Assembly: GCA_028696285.1 (NCBI GenBank)
Contig: JAQVHJ010000196.1
Coordinates: 1-5,291, forward strand
Length of the DNA stretch: 5,291 bases
Source of the DNA: a bacterium
Lineage (GTDB): Bacteria; AUK180; JAQVHJ01
Direction: 5' to 3'
The notes under the pieces: model-generated
Seen by the model: the letters and a program-made list of their open reading frames with translations, nothing else
The model's database searches: none
What the model was told of the DNA's origin: nothing
Program-made: the position numbers and the translations under genes
In this document: positions 1-5,260 of the stretch, piece by piece
Numbering within the stretch: the first letter of the stretch is position 1
Layout: every line of letters starts with the position of its first letter

Positions 1-968
1 GATACTGCCCTGTCGATAACACCAACCTTCTTACAGTTCTTCAAGGCTGCCTGGATCTCTTCTCTCGGGAACGGACGGAATGACCGGATCTTCAAGACAC
101 CGGCAGCAATACCTTTTTCACGAAGCTTATCAACAGCATCTTTTGCAGTGCCGGAAATAGTGCCGTATGTTACTAATACAAATTCTGCATCATCTGTCTT
201 GTATTTCTCAATTAAACCATACTCCTTCCCGAAGATCTTCCCAAATTCCTTTCCTGCTTCTTTAATTACATTCTTGGCATTTTCCATCGCTTCCTGGATC
301 ATATACGAAAATTCATAATAGTAATCAACACTTGTTAAACCGCCAAATGCATGCGGATCTTTCGTATCCAATTTATATTTTAATTTCATCGGCGGGAGGA
401 ACTTATCCACTTTATCCTGGTCACGCTTTTCAACAACCTGGGATGTGTGTGACAGGAAGAATGCGTCAAGGTTCAGCATCATTGGAAGTAAAATCTTTTC
501 ATTCTCCGCTATTTTGAATGCAAGAATGACTGAATCATATACTTCCTGGTTATTCTCACAGTAAATCTGCATCCAGGCTGTATCCCTCTGGGCAATACTG
601 TCTGTTGCATCAGCCCAGATTGACCAGCCGGGAGCCATCGCTCTGTTTACATTTGCCATTACAATCGGAAGCCTTGCCCGGCCGGCCCAGTGAAGCACTT
701 CATGCATCAATGCCAAACCCTGGGCGGAGGTCGCAGTAAATGTTCTCGCACCTGCAGCTGCCGCGCCTATGCTCGCGGCCATTGCACTGTGTTCCGATTC
801 CACTTTGATGAATTCGGCTTCAAGCTCTCCGTTTGCAACTATCTCTGATAGGATCTCAACAGTTGTTGTTTGCGGGGTAATCGGGTATGCCGCAATTACC
901 TGTGCCCGGGAGACCGTTGCTCCGTATGATGCAGCAAAATTACCGGTTAATACTTCTTTTTTTCCCAT
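1..968 (-). CDS. porA: 2-oxoacid (probably pyruvate):ferredoxin oxidoreductase, alpha subunit, 3' end cut by window edge
   Basis: Alpha subunit of the multi-subunit, TPP- and CoA-dependent oxidoreductase that makes acetyl-CoA and CO2 from pyruvate and reduces ferredoxin in the cytoplasm. I translated it by hand from ATG at 966-968: 322 complete codons, open through position 1. Seen: AYPITPQT at residues 27-34, where Thr31 matches the substrate-binding Thr of PFOR; VESEHSAM at 56-63 with the Glu expected to activate TPP; NRAMAPGWSIWAD at 108-120, with Arg109 at the place of the substrate-binding Arg; QRDTAWMQIY at 127-136; and VIDRAV at the cut end. The family is usually about 390 residues, so roughly 70 are missing. 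A GGAG lies 7 nt before the ATG, and porD ends 18 nt upstream. Pyruvate is the likeliest substrate from gene order and similarity, but 2-oxoisovalerate or another 2-oxoacid is not excluded. Confidence 0.93.
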   Translation of the reverse strand, partial: MGKKEVLTGNFAASYGATVSRAQVIAAYPITPQTTTVEILSEIVANGELEAEFIKVESEHSAMAASIGAAAAGARTFTATSAQGLALMHEVLHWAGRARLPIVMANVNRAMAPGWSIWADATDSIAQRDTAWMQIYCENNQEVYDSVILAFKIAENEKILLPMMLNLDAFFLSHTSQVVEKRDQDKVDKFLPPMKLKYKLDTKDPHAFGGLTSVDYYYEFSYMIQEAMENAKNVIKEAGKEFGKIFGKEYGLIEKYKTDDAEFVLVTYGTISGTAKDAVDKLREKGIAAGVLKIRSFRPFPREEIQAALKNCKKVGVIDRAV

Positions 969-986
969 GATTATTCTCCAGTTTTT

Positions 987-1271
987 TTATTTTCCCTCTT
1001 TAACAGATGAAATTGCATCCTTAGGACATTCCTCTATGCAAATTCCACAACCCTTACAATAGTCGTAATCAATGGTTGGAGGGGAAGTTGGAAAGATCGC
1101 GGGTTCAGGACAGAACTTCCAGCAGATTCCGCAGCTGATACACTTCTCCGGATCAATTACAGGTTTAATACTTCTCCAGCTGGATGTCTTGTTAACACGC
1201 ATAGTCCCCGTTGAAACAGGGACATAAGGCATATCACTCAGACCTTTAAATTCAATCTTCTTTTCTGTCAT
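987..1271 (-). CDS. porD: 2-oxoacid (pyruvate):ferredoxin oxidoreductase, delta subunit (2x[4Fe-4S] ferredoxin-like)
   Basis: Electron-transfer subunit that carries electrons from the TPP site of the beta subunit towards external ferredoxin. The 94-residue protein has two complete CxxCxxCxxxC motifs, at Cys44/47/50/54 and Cys72/75/78/82, each followed by Pro, as expected for two [4Fe-4S] clusters. The N-terminal 40 residues, with a SSWR stretch before the first motif, are typical of PorD rather than of a free ferredoxin. I place the start at ATG 1269-1271 because GGAG (1278-1281) lies 6 nt upstream. An in-frame ATG at 1281-1283 would add four residues but has no convincing ribosome binding site and sits only 2 nt after the porC stop. 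Lies between porC (14-nt gap) and porA (18-nt gap), so co-transcription is nearly certain. Confidence 0.95.
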   Translation of the reverse strand: MTEKKIEFKGLSDMPYVPVSTGTMRVNKTSSWRSIKPVIDPEKCISCGICWKFCPEPAIFPTSPPTIDYDYCKGCGICIEECPKDAISSVKEGK

Positions 1272-1277
1272 TTTATT

Positions 1278-1281
1278 CTCC
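1278..1281 (-). promoter_or_regulatory. Ribosome binding site of porD (decides its start)
   Basis: GGAG on the minus strand, 6 nt before ATG 1269-1271. It overlaps the alternative ATG at 1281-1283, which would therefore lack a usable site of its own. This favours the 94-residue form of PorD. Confidence 0.7.
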
Positions 1282-1285
1282 ATTA

Positions 1286-1846
1286 TTATTCTTTTACAGA
1301 ATTAAAAGCATCCTTGGCAGCTTCCGCATTTTTATCCTGCTTAACAGGGATCCTCTCTTTGATGCTATTCATAACATTATCAATGGATGCCATGTTACTT
1401 ATCTTTGCCAAAGCCCCTAATATTGCAGTATTTACAATAGGAGCCGCGGCACTGCCTAAACCATGCTTAACAGCAATTGATGTCGCATCTACTGTATAGA
1501 TCTTTGCTCCTTTAATCCCTTTCGCAAGATCGAGAAATTCCTTCGGGTCACGCTGGGTATTAAGAAGAATCTTTCCATTCTCCTTCAAACCTTCCGTTAA
1601 ATCCACCGCGCCTATTAACGAAGGATCTAAAACTACAACAATATCCGGATCATAAATATAACAATGAATCCTGATCTCCCCGTCACTGATTCTGGTATAT
1701 GCAGTAACAGGGGCGCCACGGCGCTCCACACCAAAGAAAGGAAATGACTGAACTTCCTTCCCTTCTGAAAAGGCTGCCAATGCAAAAATGTCCGAGGCCT
1801 TTACTGCTCCCTGGCCTCCTCTTCCGTGAAATCTAATCTCTATCAT
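1286..1846 (-). CDS. porC: 2-oxoacid (pyruvate):ferredoxin oxidoreductase, gamma subunit
   Basis: Gamma subunit (Pfam POR-type domain), which helps bind CoA and holds the complex together. The 186-residue protein opens with the family signature [14 protein letters not shown] at residues 5-18. It continues with [20 protein letters not shown] at 35-54, [12 protein letters not shown] at 66-77 and [11 protein letters not shown] at 138-148; length and motif order match complete PorC proteins. I chose ATG 1844-1846 because the strong AAGGAGG at 1856-1862 lies 9 nt upstream. The longer frame, starting at TTG 1874-1876, would add ten residues ([10 protein letters not shown]) in which the ribosome binding site itself is translated, so I reject it. 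First gene of the por operon, about 40 nt downstream of the predicted transcription start; porD follows after 14 nt. Confidence 0.95.
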
Positions 1847-1855
1847 TACGCAATG

Positions 1856-1862
1856 CCTCCTT
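1856..1862 (-). promoter_or_regulatory. Ribosome binding site of porC (decides its start)
   Basis: AAGGAGG on the minus strand, 9 nt before ATG 1844-1846. It is the strongest Shine-Dalgarno sequence in the window. A start at TTG 1874-1876 would lie upstream of it and close to the transcription start, so the shorter PorC is preferred. Confidence 0.85.
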
Positions 1863-1892
1863 ATTAATTTTCCCAATTAAAATTCTTTTTCT

Positions 1893-1921
1893 ATTATAAC
1901 AAATAAGTTAAATGATGTCAA
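1893..1921 (-). promoter_or_regulatory. Exact-consensus sigma-70 promoter of the por operon
   Basis: On the minus strand, TTGACA (1916-1921), a 17-nt spacer (1899-1915) and TATAAT (1893-1898): both hexamers and the spacing match the housekeeping consensus at every position. Transcription should start near 1886, giving a leader of about 40 nt before porC. That leader contains an AT-only inverted repeat, AATTTT/AAAATT (1866-1884), just before the ribosome binding site; it is too weak to call a regulator. A full-consensus promoter fits a constitutively and highly expressed central-metabolism operon. Confidence 0.9.
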
Positions 1922-1931
1922 GAGTTTTCAT

Positions 1932-1973
1932 AAAAAATTTTACCCGGGGATTTACATGAATTTTTCTGGTAAA
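1932..1973 (-). terminator. Possible weak terminator after the transpeptidase gene
   Basis: On the minus strand, TTTACC (1968-1973) can pair with GGTAAA (1939-1944) and a run of six T follows at 1932-1937, 16 nt after the stop codon. The stem is only 6 bp, the loop is over 20 nt and a CCCGGG sits at its foot, so this is a poor intrinsic terminator. It is listed because it lies between two operons on the same strand, just before the por promoter, where a terminator is expected. Read-through into por is possible. Confidence 0.3.
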
Positions 1974-1988
1974 TATTAAATTATTGGA

Positions 1989-2975
1989 CTATTTTTCTTT
2001 AATATTAAGCTCGTCAATTTCAAAGAGCTGAAAAACCTCTTCTGCAACAGGAACCGCAGAAGTAGAACCGTAACCACCTTTGACAACAATAAAAATAGAA
2101 TACTCCGGTGAAATATACGGGTAAAATCCAAAGAAAAATGCCCAATTTCTCTTACGTAATCCTGTCTCAAACGGTGATGTTCCGGTCTTCCCCCCAACTG
2201 GAAGGTTTTTCTCACCTAATAATTTACAGGTGCCCTTGTCAACGGCATGTTTCATGCCTGAAAGAATATATTCATCTTCAGAAAGAGAAAAATCAATAAA
2301 TTTACCGGAAACTTTATAATTCTCCTTGTAATAATTTGGAACTAAATATTTCCCCTGCGACGGAAAGATATTAAGAACCTGGAGAATTTTTATCGGTGTC
2401 AGGTTAAGATTATCATTAAGTCCGATACCTATATTTACTAATTCAACTTCATTCAAAGCAACGGGTAGTTCATTTTCAGACTCTCCGGGAAGGTCAATCC
2501 CTGTTTTTTGGTGAAGTCCTAAGTCATTGAAATACTTTAAGATTATTTTTGAGCCTAATTTGGTTGACAAGGTATAAAAATAGAAATTACACGATTCTCC
2601 TATCGCCTTGACCAAATCCACCTGACCATGCCCGAGGGAATTGGAGCATTTGAAGGTCATACCGTATTTTTTGAAGTAGTATGTGCAGTTGATAGTTTCA
2701 TAGGGTGTTATCATTTGCGCATTTAAACCGATATATGCAATAACAGGTTTGAAGAGTGAGCCGGGACTTAATTTTGTCTTGATTCCAAATTCAGGGTTTG
2801 AAAAAGCGCGGATCTTTCCGGTCTGCGTTTCCATGATAATTATGCAGCCTTCAAAATCCCTGTTTATCTCTTCACAGAATTTTTGAAGTTCAGGGTCTAT
2901 ATTAGGAGTCTGTGCCGCAGAAATATATAGGGAAAGTAAAATTAAAAATAGAAATAAGCTAATTATCTTCTTCAA
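1989..2975 (-). CDS. Stand-alone penicillin-binding protein transpeptidase domain (PBP2/FtsI-like), exported
   Basis: Predicted DD-transpeptidase that cross-links peptidoglycan on the outer face of the cytoplasmic membrane. All three active-site motifs are present: SLFK at residues 73-76 in a PGSLFKP context, SCN at 128-130 (GESCNFYFYTL), and KTG at 263-265 (GGKTGTS). HQKTGIDLPGE (155-165) and GYGSTSAVPVAEEVF (301-315) are further PBP2-like signatures. Residues 4-20 are hydrophobic after MKK, ending ISAAQ, so a signal peptide or membrane anchor is likely. At 328 residues it is about half a normal class B PBP: the N-terminal dimerisation domain is missing, and nothing indicates truncation. The start is TTG 2973-2975, chosen because it places KK before the hydrophobic segment; it overlaps the radical SAM gene by 17 nt and its ribosome binding site is poor, so coupling is likely. 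A class D beta-lactamase is less likely because the second motif is SxN and the flanking blocks are PBP-like. Confidence 0.9.
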   Translation of the reverse strand: MKKIISLFLFLILLSLYISAAQTPNIDPELQKFCEEINRDFEGCIIIMETQTGKIRAFSNPEFGIKTKLSPGSLFKPVIAYIGLNAQMITPYETINCTYYFKKYGMTFKCSNSLGHGQVDLVKAIGESCNFYFYTLSTKLGSKIILKYFNDLGLHQKTGIDLPGESENELPVALNEVELVNIGIGLNDNLNLTPIKILQVLNIFPSQGKYLVPNYYKENYKVSGKFIDFSLSEDEYILSGMKHAVDKGTCKLLGEKNLPVGGKTGTSPFETGLRKRNWAFFFGFYPYISPEYSIFIVVKGGYGSTSAVPVAEEVFQLFEIDELNIKEK

Positions 2976-3861
2976 AATCCTGAATCCATCCGTTTTTAAA
3001 ATTTAAATTTTCAAGATGCTTTAAAACTCTTTCCCATTCTTCACGTGTTATCTTTCTATTTATCTCCGGATATTTAAACGCGTTATATGCGGGAAAATAC
3101 TGATTCATCAGGGAGAGATGGACTTCATTCCCAACCCATCCCTTCAAATGGTCAAGGCACTCTATAGATTCTTCAGAATGACCGGGAATTATTAAATGTC
3201 TTATTATTAATCCTTTTGTAATTATCTCATTCTCGTCCAATTCAACCGAAGGCCTTATCTCATTGATCTTTTTAAGGAATTTCTCATTTACTTCCGTATA
3301 ATGCTTTATCCCTGAATATTTATTGGCAGTCTCATTATTTGAATACCTGATATCTATAAGATAAACATCAACAAAATCAGAAGTTAATTCTGCAAACTCT
3401 TCCGTCTCCCACCCGAAAAGGTTCATTAGTATCGGTATCTTCAACCCTTTATTCTTCGCTTCATCTACTGCAATCTTTATTAAAGGTGTATAGGGAACAG
3501 GGGAAACAAGATTAATATTATGCGCACCGCGGCCCTGAAGAGAAAGTAAGATCCCGGTAAAATCTTCCAAAGAATATTCATTCCCGTACCCTATCTGGCT
3601 GATCGGATAATTCTGACAGTAAACACAGAATGAATTGCAATGTGAAAAGAAAACTGTTCCTGAGCCATTTCTACCGGAAATCGGAGGTTCCTCTCCAAAG
3701 TGAAGGGTATGCGCAGCTATCTTTAATTTATCTCCCGCACCGCATCTTCCGGTTTCTCCCCTTAAACGGTTGACGCCGCAGGACCAGGGACATAATCTGC
3801 AGTCTTCCAATAAAGATAAAAGATCTCTTTCTGAGTTCTTTTCAGAAGAAATATTTTTCAT
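2959..3861 (-). CDS. PflX-type (COG1313) radical SAM protein, substrate unknown
   Basis: Cytoplasmic iron-sulfur enzyme of the radical SAM superfamily, in the group named after pyruvate formate-lyase activase. Seen: the radical SAM motif CNSFCVYC with Cys75, Cys79 and Cys82 (CxxxCxxC), followed by QN. Before it, CRLCPWSCGV (Cys21/24/28) and GRCGAG (Cys40) form a conserved four-Cys block that could bind a second cluster or zinc. The HFGEEPPISG stretch (54-63) and LSLMNQYFPAYNA (249-261) are typical of COG1313. At 300 residues it looks complete. The start at ATG 3859-3861 overlaps the glycosyltransferase stop as ATGA, and there is no strong ribosome binding site, so translational coupling is likely. 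No pyruvate formate-lyase or other glycyl-radical enzyme is in the window, so an activase role is not supported here. Its operon partners are both envelope proteins, which hints at, but does not show, a target there. Confidence 0.9.
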   Translation of the reverse strand: MKNISSEKNSERDLLSLLEDCRLCPWSCGVNRLRGETGRCGAGDKLKIAAHTLHFGEEPPISGRNGSGTVFFSHCNSFCVYCQNYPISQIGYGNEYSLEDFTGILLSLQGRGAHNINLVSPVPYTPLIKIAVDEAKNKGLKIPILMNLFGWETEEFAELTSDFVDVYLIDIRYSNNETANKYSGIKHYTEVNEKFLKKINEIRPSVELDENEIITKGLIIRHLIIPGHSEESIECLDHLKGWVGNEVHLSLMNQYFPAYNAFKYPEINRKITREEWERVLKHLENLNFKNGWIQDFEEDN

Positions 3862-4898
3862 AAGAAGTACTTCAAATTATTTATTATGTCAGCAGGTTGA
3901 ATTGCTTCAAGGCATTTTGTTCTTTCAAATTTACACTTGACCTTATCACAGGGATTACATTCTATCTGCTTATAAATATTCAGATGGGGGGGCTTGATTA
4001 CACCCCACCTTAACGGTGAGCTGGCTCCAAAAATACCGATGGCCGGGGTATTCATTGCATCTGATATGTGTAAAGGGCCACTGTCATTCCCGATAAATAA
4101 TCGGGCCTTTGAAATCAATGCTGCTAATGAAAGAATAGAAAATTCATTATCAAAATAAAATATCTTCTCCTGCTGACCGAGTTCATTCTTGAACTCTTCT
4201 ATTAAATCAGAATCACCGGGACCCCCGACAATAAAGACCTCATAGTTCATTTTTATTATCTCTTCCGCTACTCTTGAAAAATTATTTATACCCCACATTT
4301 TAAAACGTCTCCGCCGGCCCGCACCGGGATGAATTATTACATATGATCTCTTTGAAAGATTTAAGCGCTTTTCTAAATCTTCTGAAATTATTTCAGGATA
4401 AGATAAAGACAGGCTCCTGGTAATATCAACCGGGGATAACGGGGAGAGAAGGTATAACAGGTCGTCAACATTATGCTGTACTCTATTCACTTGTTTCAGT
4501 CTGTAAGTATAAAAAAAATTCTGCGGCTTTGTATACCCGATCTTATATCTTCCCTTGGAAAAGAAACCGAGCCAAATAGAACGGGGACTGTTCTGAAGAT
4601 CAATTACAACGTCATATTTAACTTTCTTTAAATCTTGTATAAACTCCCGGTATTTCTTAAGCCTTTTAAAGAGAGGGAGCTTATCCCAGGCCTTGTCTAA
4701 TATAAAAACCTCTCGAAGCAGCGGGTTATGCTCAACAATCTCATGATTCTCTTTAAGTACAGCAAAATCAATACTGCACCCGGGAAAAGATTTCTTTAAT
4801 GTGGAAATCGCAGGAGTAGAAAGAAGAACATCTCCCAACGCACGAAGCTTAATTAGTAATATGTTCACATTTTCTGATAATTTTATCTTCTTAATCAT
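3858..4898 (-). CDS. Glycosyltransferase family 9, ADP-heptose:LPS heptosyltransferase-like
   Basis: Predicted to add a heptose or related sugar from a nucleotide donor to the core of lipopolysaccharide or a similar glycolipid, on the cytoplasmic face of the inner membrane. Seen: N-terminal Rossmann-like segment with IKLRALGDVLLSTPAI at residues 16-31, whose Asp23 is in the place of the family's catalytic acid; VIDLQNSPRS at 98-107; IHPGAGRRRRFKMW at 189-202; the donor-binding block GNDSGPLHISDA at 270-281, then GIFGASSP; and a late cysteine cluster CNPC/C/C at 314, 317, 322 and 329, common in this family. The 346-residue length is normal. ATG 4896-4898 is preceded by AAAGGA at 5 nt and a promoter some 25 nt upstream. 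First gene of a three-gene unit. WaaF/RfaF is the nearest named type, but GT9 members differ in acceptor, so I give no symbol. Confidence 0.92.
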   Translation of the reverse strand: MIKKIKLSENVNILLIKLRALGDVLLSTPAISTLKKSFPGCSIDFAVLKENHEIVEHNPLLREVFILDKAWDKLPLFKRLKKYREFIQDLKKVKYDVVIDLQNSPRSIWLGFFSKGRYKIGYTKPQNFFYTYRLKQVNRVQHNVDDLLYLLSPLSPVDITRSLSLSYPEIISEDLEKRLNLSKRSYVIIHPGAGRRRRFKMWGINNFSRVAEEIIKMNYEVFIVGGPGDSDLIEEFKNELGQQEKIFYFDNEFSILSLAALISKARLFIGNDSGPLHISDAMNTPAIGIFGASSPLRWGVIKPPHLNIYKQIECNPCDKVKCKFERTKCLEAIQPADIINNLKYFL

Positions 4899-4921
4899 GA
4901 TTTTCCTTTATAATAAAACTT

Positions 4922-4950
4922 ATCATATCAGAAATATCAAAAAAAGTCAA
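4922..4950 (-). promoter_or_regulatory. Sigma-70 promoter of the glycosyltransferase/radical SAM/transpeptidase operon
   Basis: On the minus strand, TTGACT (4945-4950), a 17-nt spacer (4928-4944) and TATGAT (4922-4927); each hexamer differs from consensus at one base. Transcription should start near 4915, giving a leader of only about 17 nt that still contains AAAGGA before the ATG. No other promoter-like sequence of this quality is seen between here and the por promoter, so all three genes probably share it. Confidence 0.8.
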
Positions 4951-4965
4951 TGATAACATTTATCA
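4951..4965. promoter_or_regulatory. Dyad next to the -35 box, possible operator
   Basis: TGATAA (4951-4956) and TTATCA (4960-4965) form a perfect inverted repeat with a 3-nt centre, touching the -35 box of the operon promoter on its upstream side. A further TTATCA overlaps the -10 box at 4920-4925. The position suits an activator or repressor site, but 6-bp AT-rich arms arise easily by chance in such DNA. Confidence 0.25.
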
Positions 4966-5046
4966 GGAGTTTCCCAATTTTTTTATTAAATATATTTTAA
5001 TTAATCAATAAAAGAGATGTTTATTTACCAAAGATTTGTTTTTAAT

Positions 5047-5095
5047 GAATTTATTCTATATATGCTTGTAGGCCATGGTTTTAACCACGGTATAT
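5047..5095 (+). repeat. REP-like repeat, copy 1
   Basis: Begins with the head GAATTTATTC, then GTAG (5068-5071) and a hairpin CCATGGTT-TT-AACCACGG (5073-5090), whose one mismatch (A5075 against C5088) becomes a G-U pair if the minus strand is read as RNA. The 48 nt 5047-5094 match copy 2 at 44 positions, in the same orientation and 56 nt apart. GTAG just before the palindrome is the layout known for REP elements mobilised by REP-associated tyrosine transposases (RAYTs). Confidence 0.8.
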
Positions 5096-5102
5096 AATAG
5101 TT

Positions 5103-5151
5103 GAATTTATTCTAAATATGTTGGTAGGCCGTGGTTTTAACCACGGTATAC
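5103..5151 (+). repeat. REP-like repeat, copy 2
   Basis: Same plan as copy 1: head GAATTTATTC at 5103-5112, GTAG at 5124-5127, then a perfect 8-bp hairpin CCGTGGTT-TT-AACCACGG at 5129-5146. Pairing can extend outward through a G-T wobble and a mismatch to GTA/TAC (5124-5126 with 5149-5151), so the GTAG lies at the foot of the stem. It differs from copy 1 at four bases, three of them outside the 8-bp stem. There is no T-run typical of an intrinsic terminator. Confidence 0.82.
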
Positions 5152-5164
5152 TGAACCACAAACA

Positions 5165-5196
5165 ATCAGGAATTTATTCCTGATATGGATTCCATA
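5165..5196. repeat. Two abutting palindromes; first shares the head of the REP-like repeats
   Basis: ATCAGGAAT-TT-ATTCCTGAT (5165-5184) is a perfect 9-bp inverted repeat with a 2-nt centre. It contains GAATTTATTC (5170-5179), the same ten bases that begin both REP-like copies, and ATATG follows at the same 3-nt distance in all three. TATGGA-T-TCCATA (5184-5196) is a second perfect palindrome sharing one base with the first. An 8-bp palindrome, GATTAATC, lies just beyond at 5201-5208. Confidence 0.7.
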
Positions 5197-5220
5197 CTCC
5201 GATTAATCCGACTAAAACAA

Positions 5221-5232
5221 GGGCTGAAGCCC
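5221..5232. repeat. GC-rich hairpin GGGCT-GA-AGCCC
   Basis: A perfect 5-bp stem with a 2-nt centre in otherwise AT-rich DNA, followed by GGATATC. Short GC hairpins of this kind occur as dispersed repeats in many bacterial genomes. The trailing CGGATAT recalls CGGTATA after the two REP-like hairpins, so it may be the tail of a third, diverged unit that starts at 5170. With one copy in view this is only a suggestion. Confidence 0.5.
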
Positions 5233-5260
5233 GGATATCTTTCTGGTCTTTATTTACCCA

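Noticed and set aside
332..517. Plus-strand reading frame of 61 codons
   Set aside because: Lies entirely opposite porA, has no recognisable content and no ribosome binding site.
769..1062. Plus-strand reading frame of 97 codons
   Set aside because: Antisense to the start of porA and the end of porD, both of which have clear family motifs on the other strand.
1314..1499. Plus-strand reading frame of 61 codons
   Set aside because: Antisense to porC; its hydrophobic look comes from the complement of Ala-rich and Lys-rich codons.
1866..1884. AATTTT/AAAATT hairpin in the por leader as a riboswitch or attenuator
   Set aside because: Stem is A-T only, six pairs, and the leader of about 40 nt is too short for any known riboswitch fold.
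1976..2299. Overlapping short frames on both strands (1976-2215 minus, 2108-2299 plus)
   Set aside because: Both lie inside the transpeptidase gene, whose KTG motif and C terminus occupy this stretch in the correct frame.
2959..3861. Radical SAM gene as a genuine pyruvate formate-lyase activase
   Set aside because: No glycyl-radical enzyme is in the window, and the N-terminal four-Cys block and HFGEEPPISG place it in the uncharacterised COG1313 group.
1869..4980. Ten-base match TTTCCCAATT in the por leader (from 1869) and upstream of the glycosyltransferase promoter (from 4970)
   Set aside because: It lies downstream of one promoter and upstream of the other, and flanking bases do not match, so chance is the simplest reading.
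5129..5146. Intrinsic terminator formed by the CCGTGG hairpin
   Set aside because: The hairpin has a 2-nt centre and no T-run on either side, it occurs twice with a conserved head, and no gene in view ends nearby.
5047..5151. CRISPR array
   Set aside because: Only two units, and the matching part is 48 nt with just 8 nt between copies, too short for a spacer; the copies differ internally and no cas gene is near.
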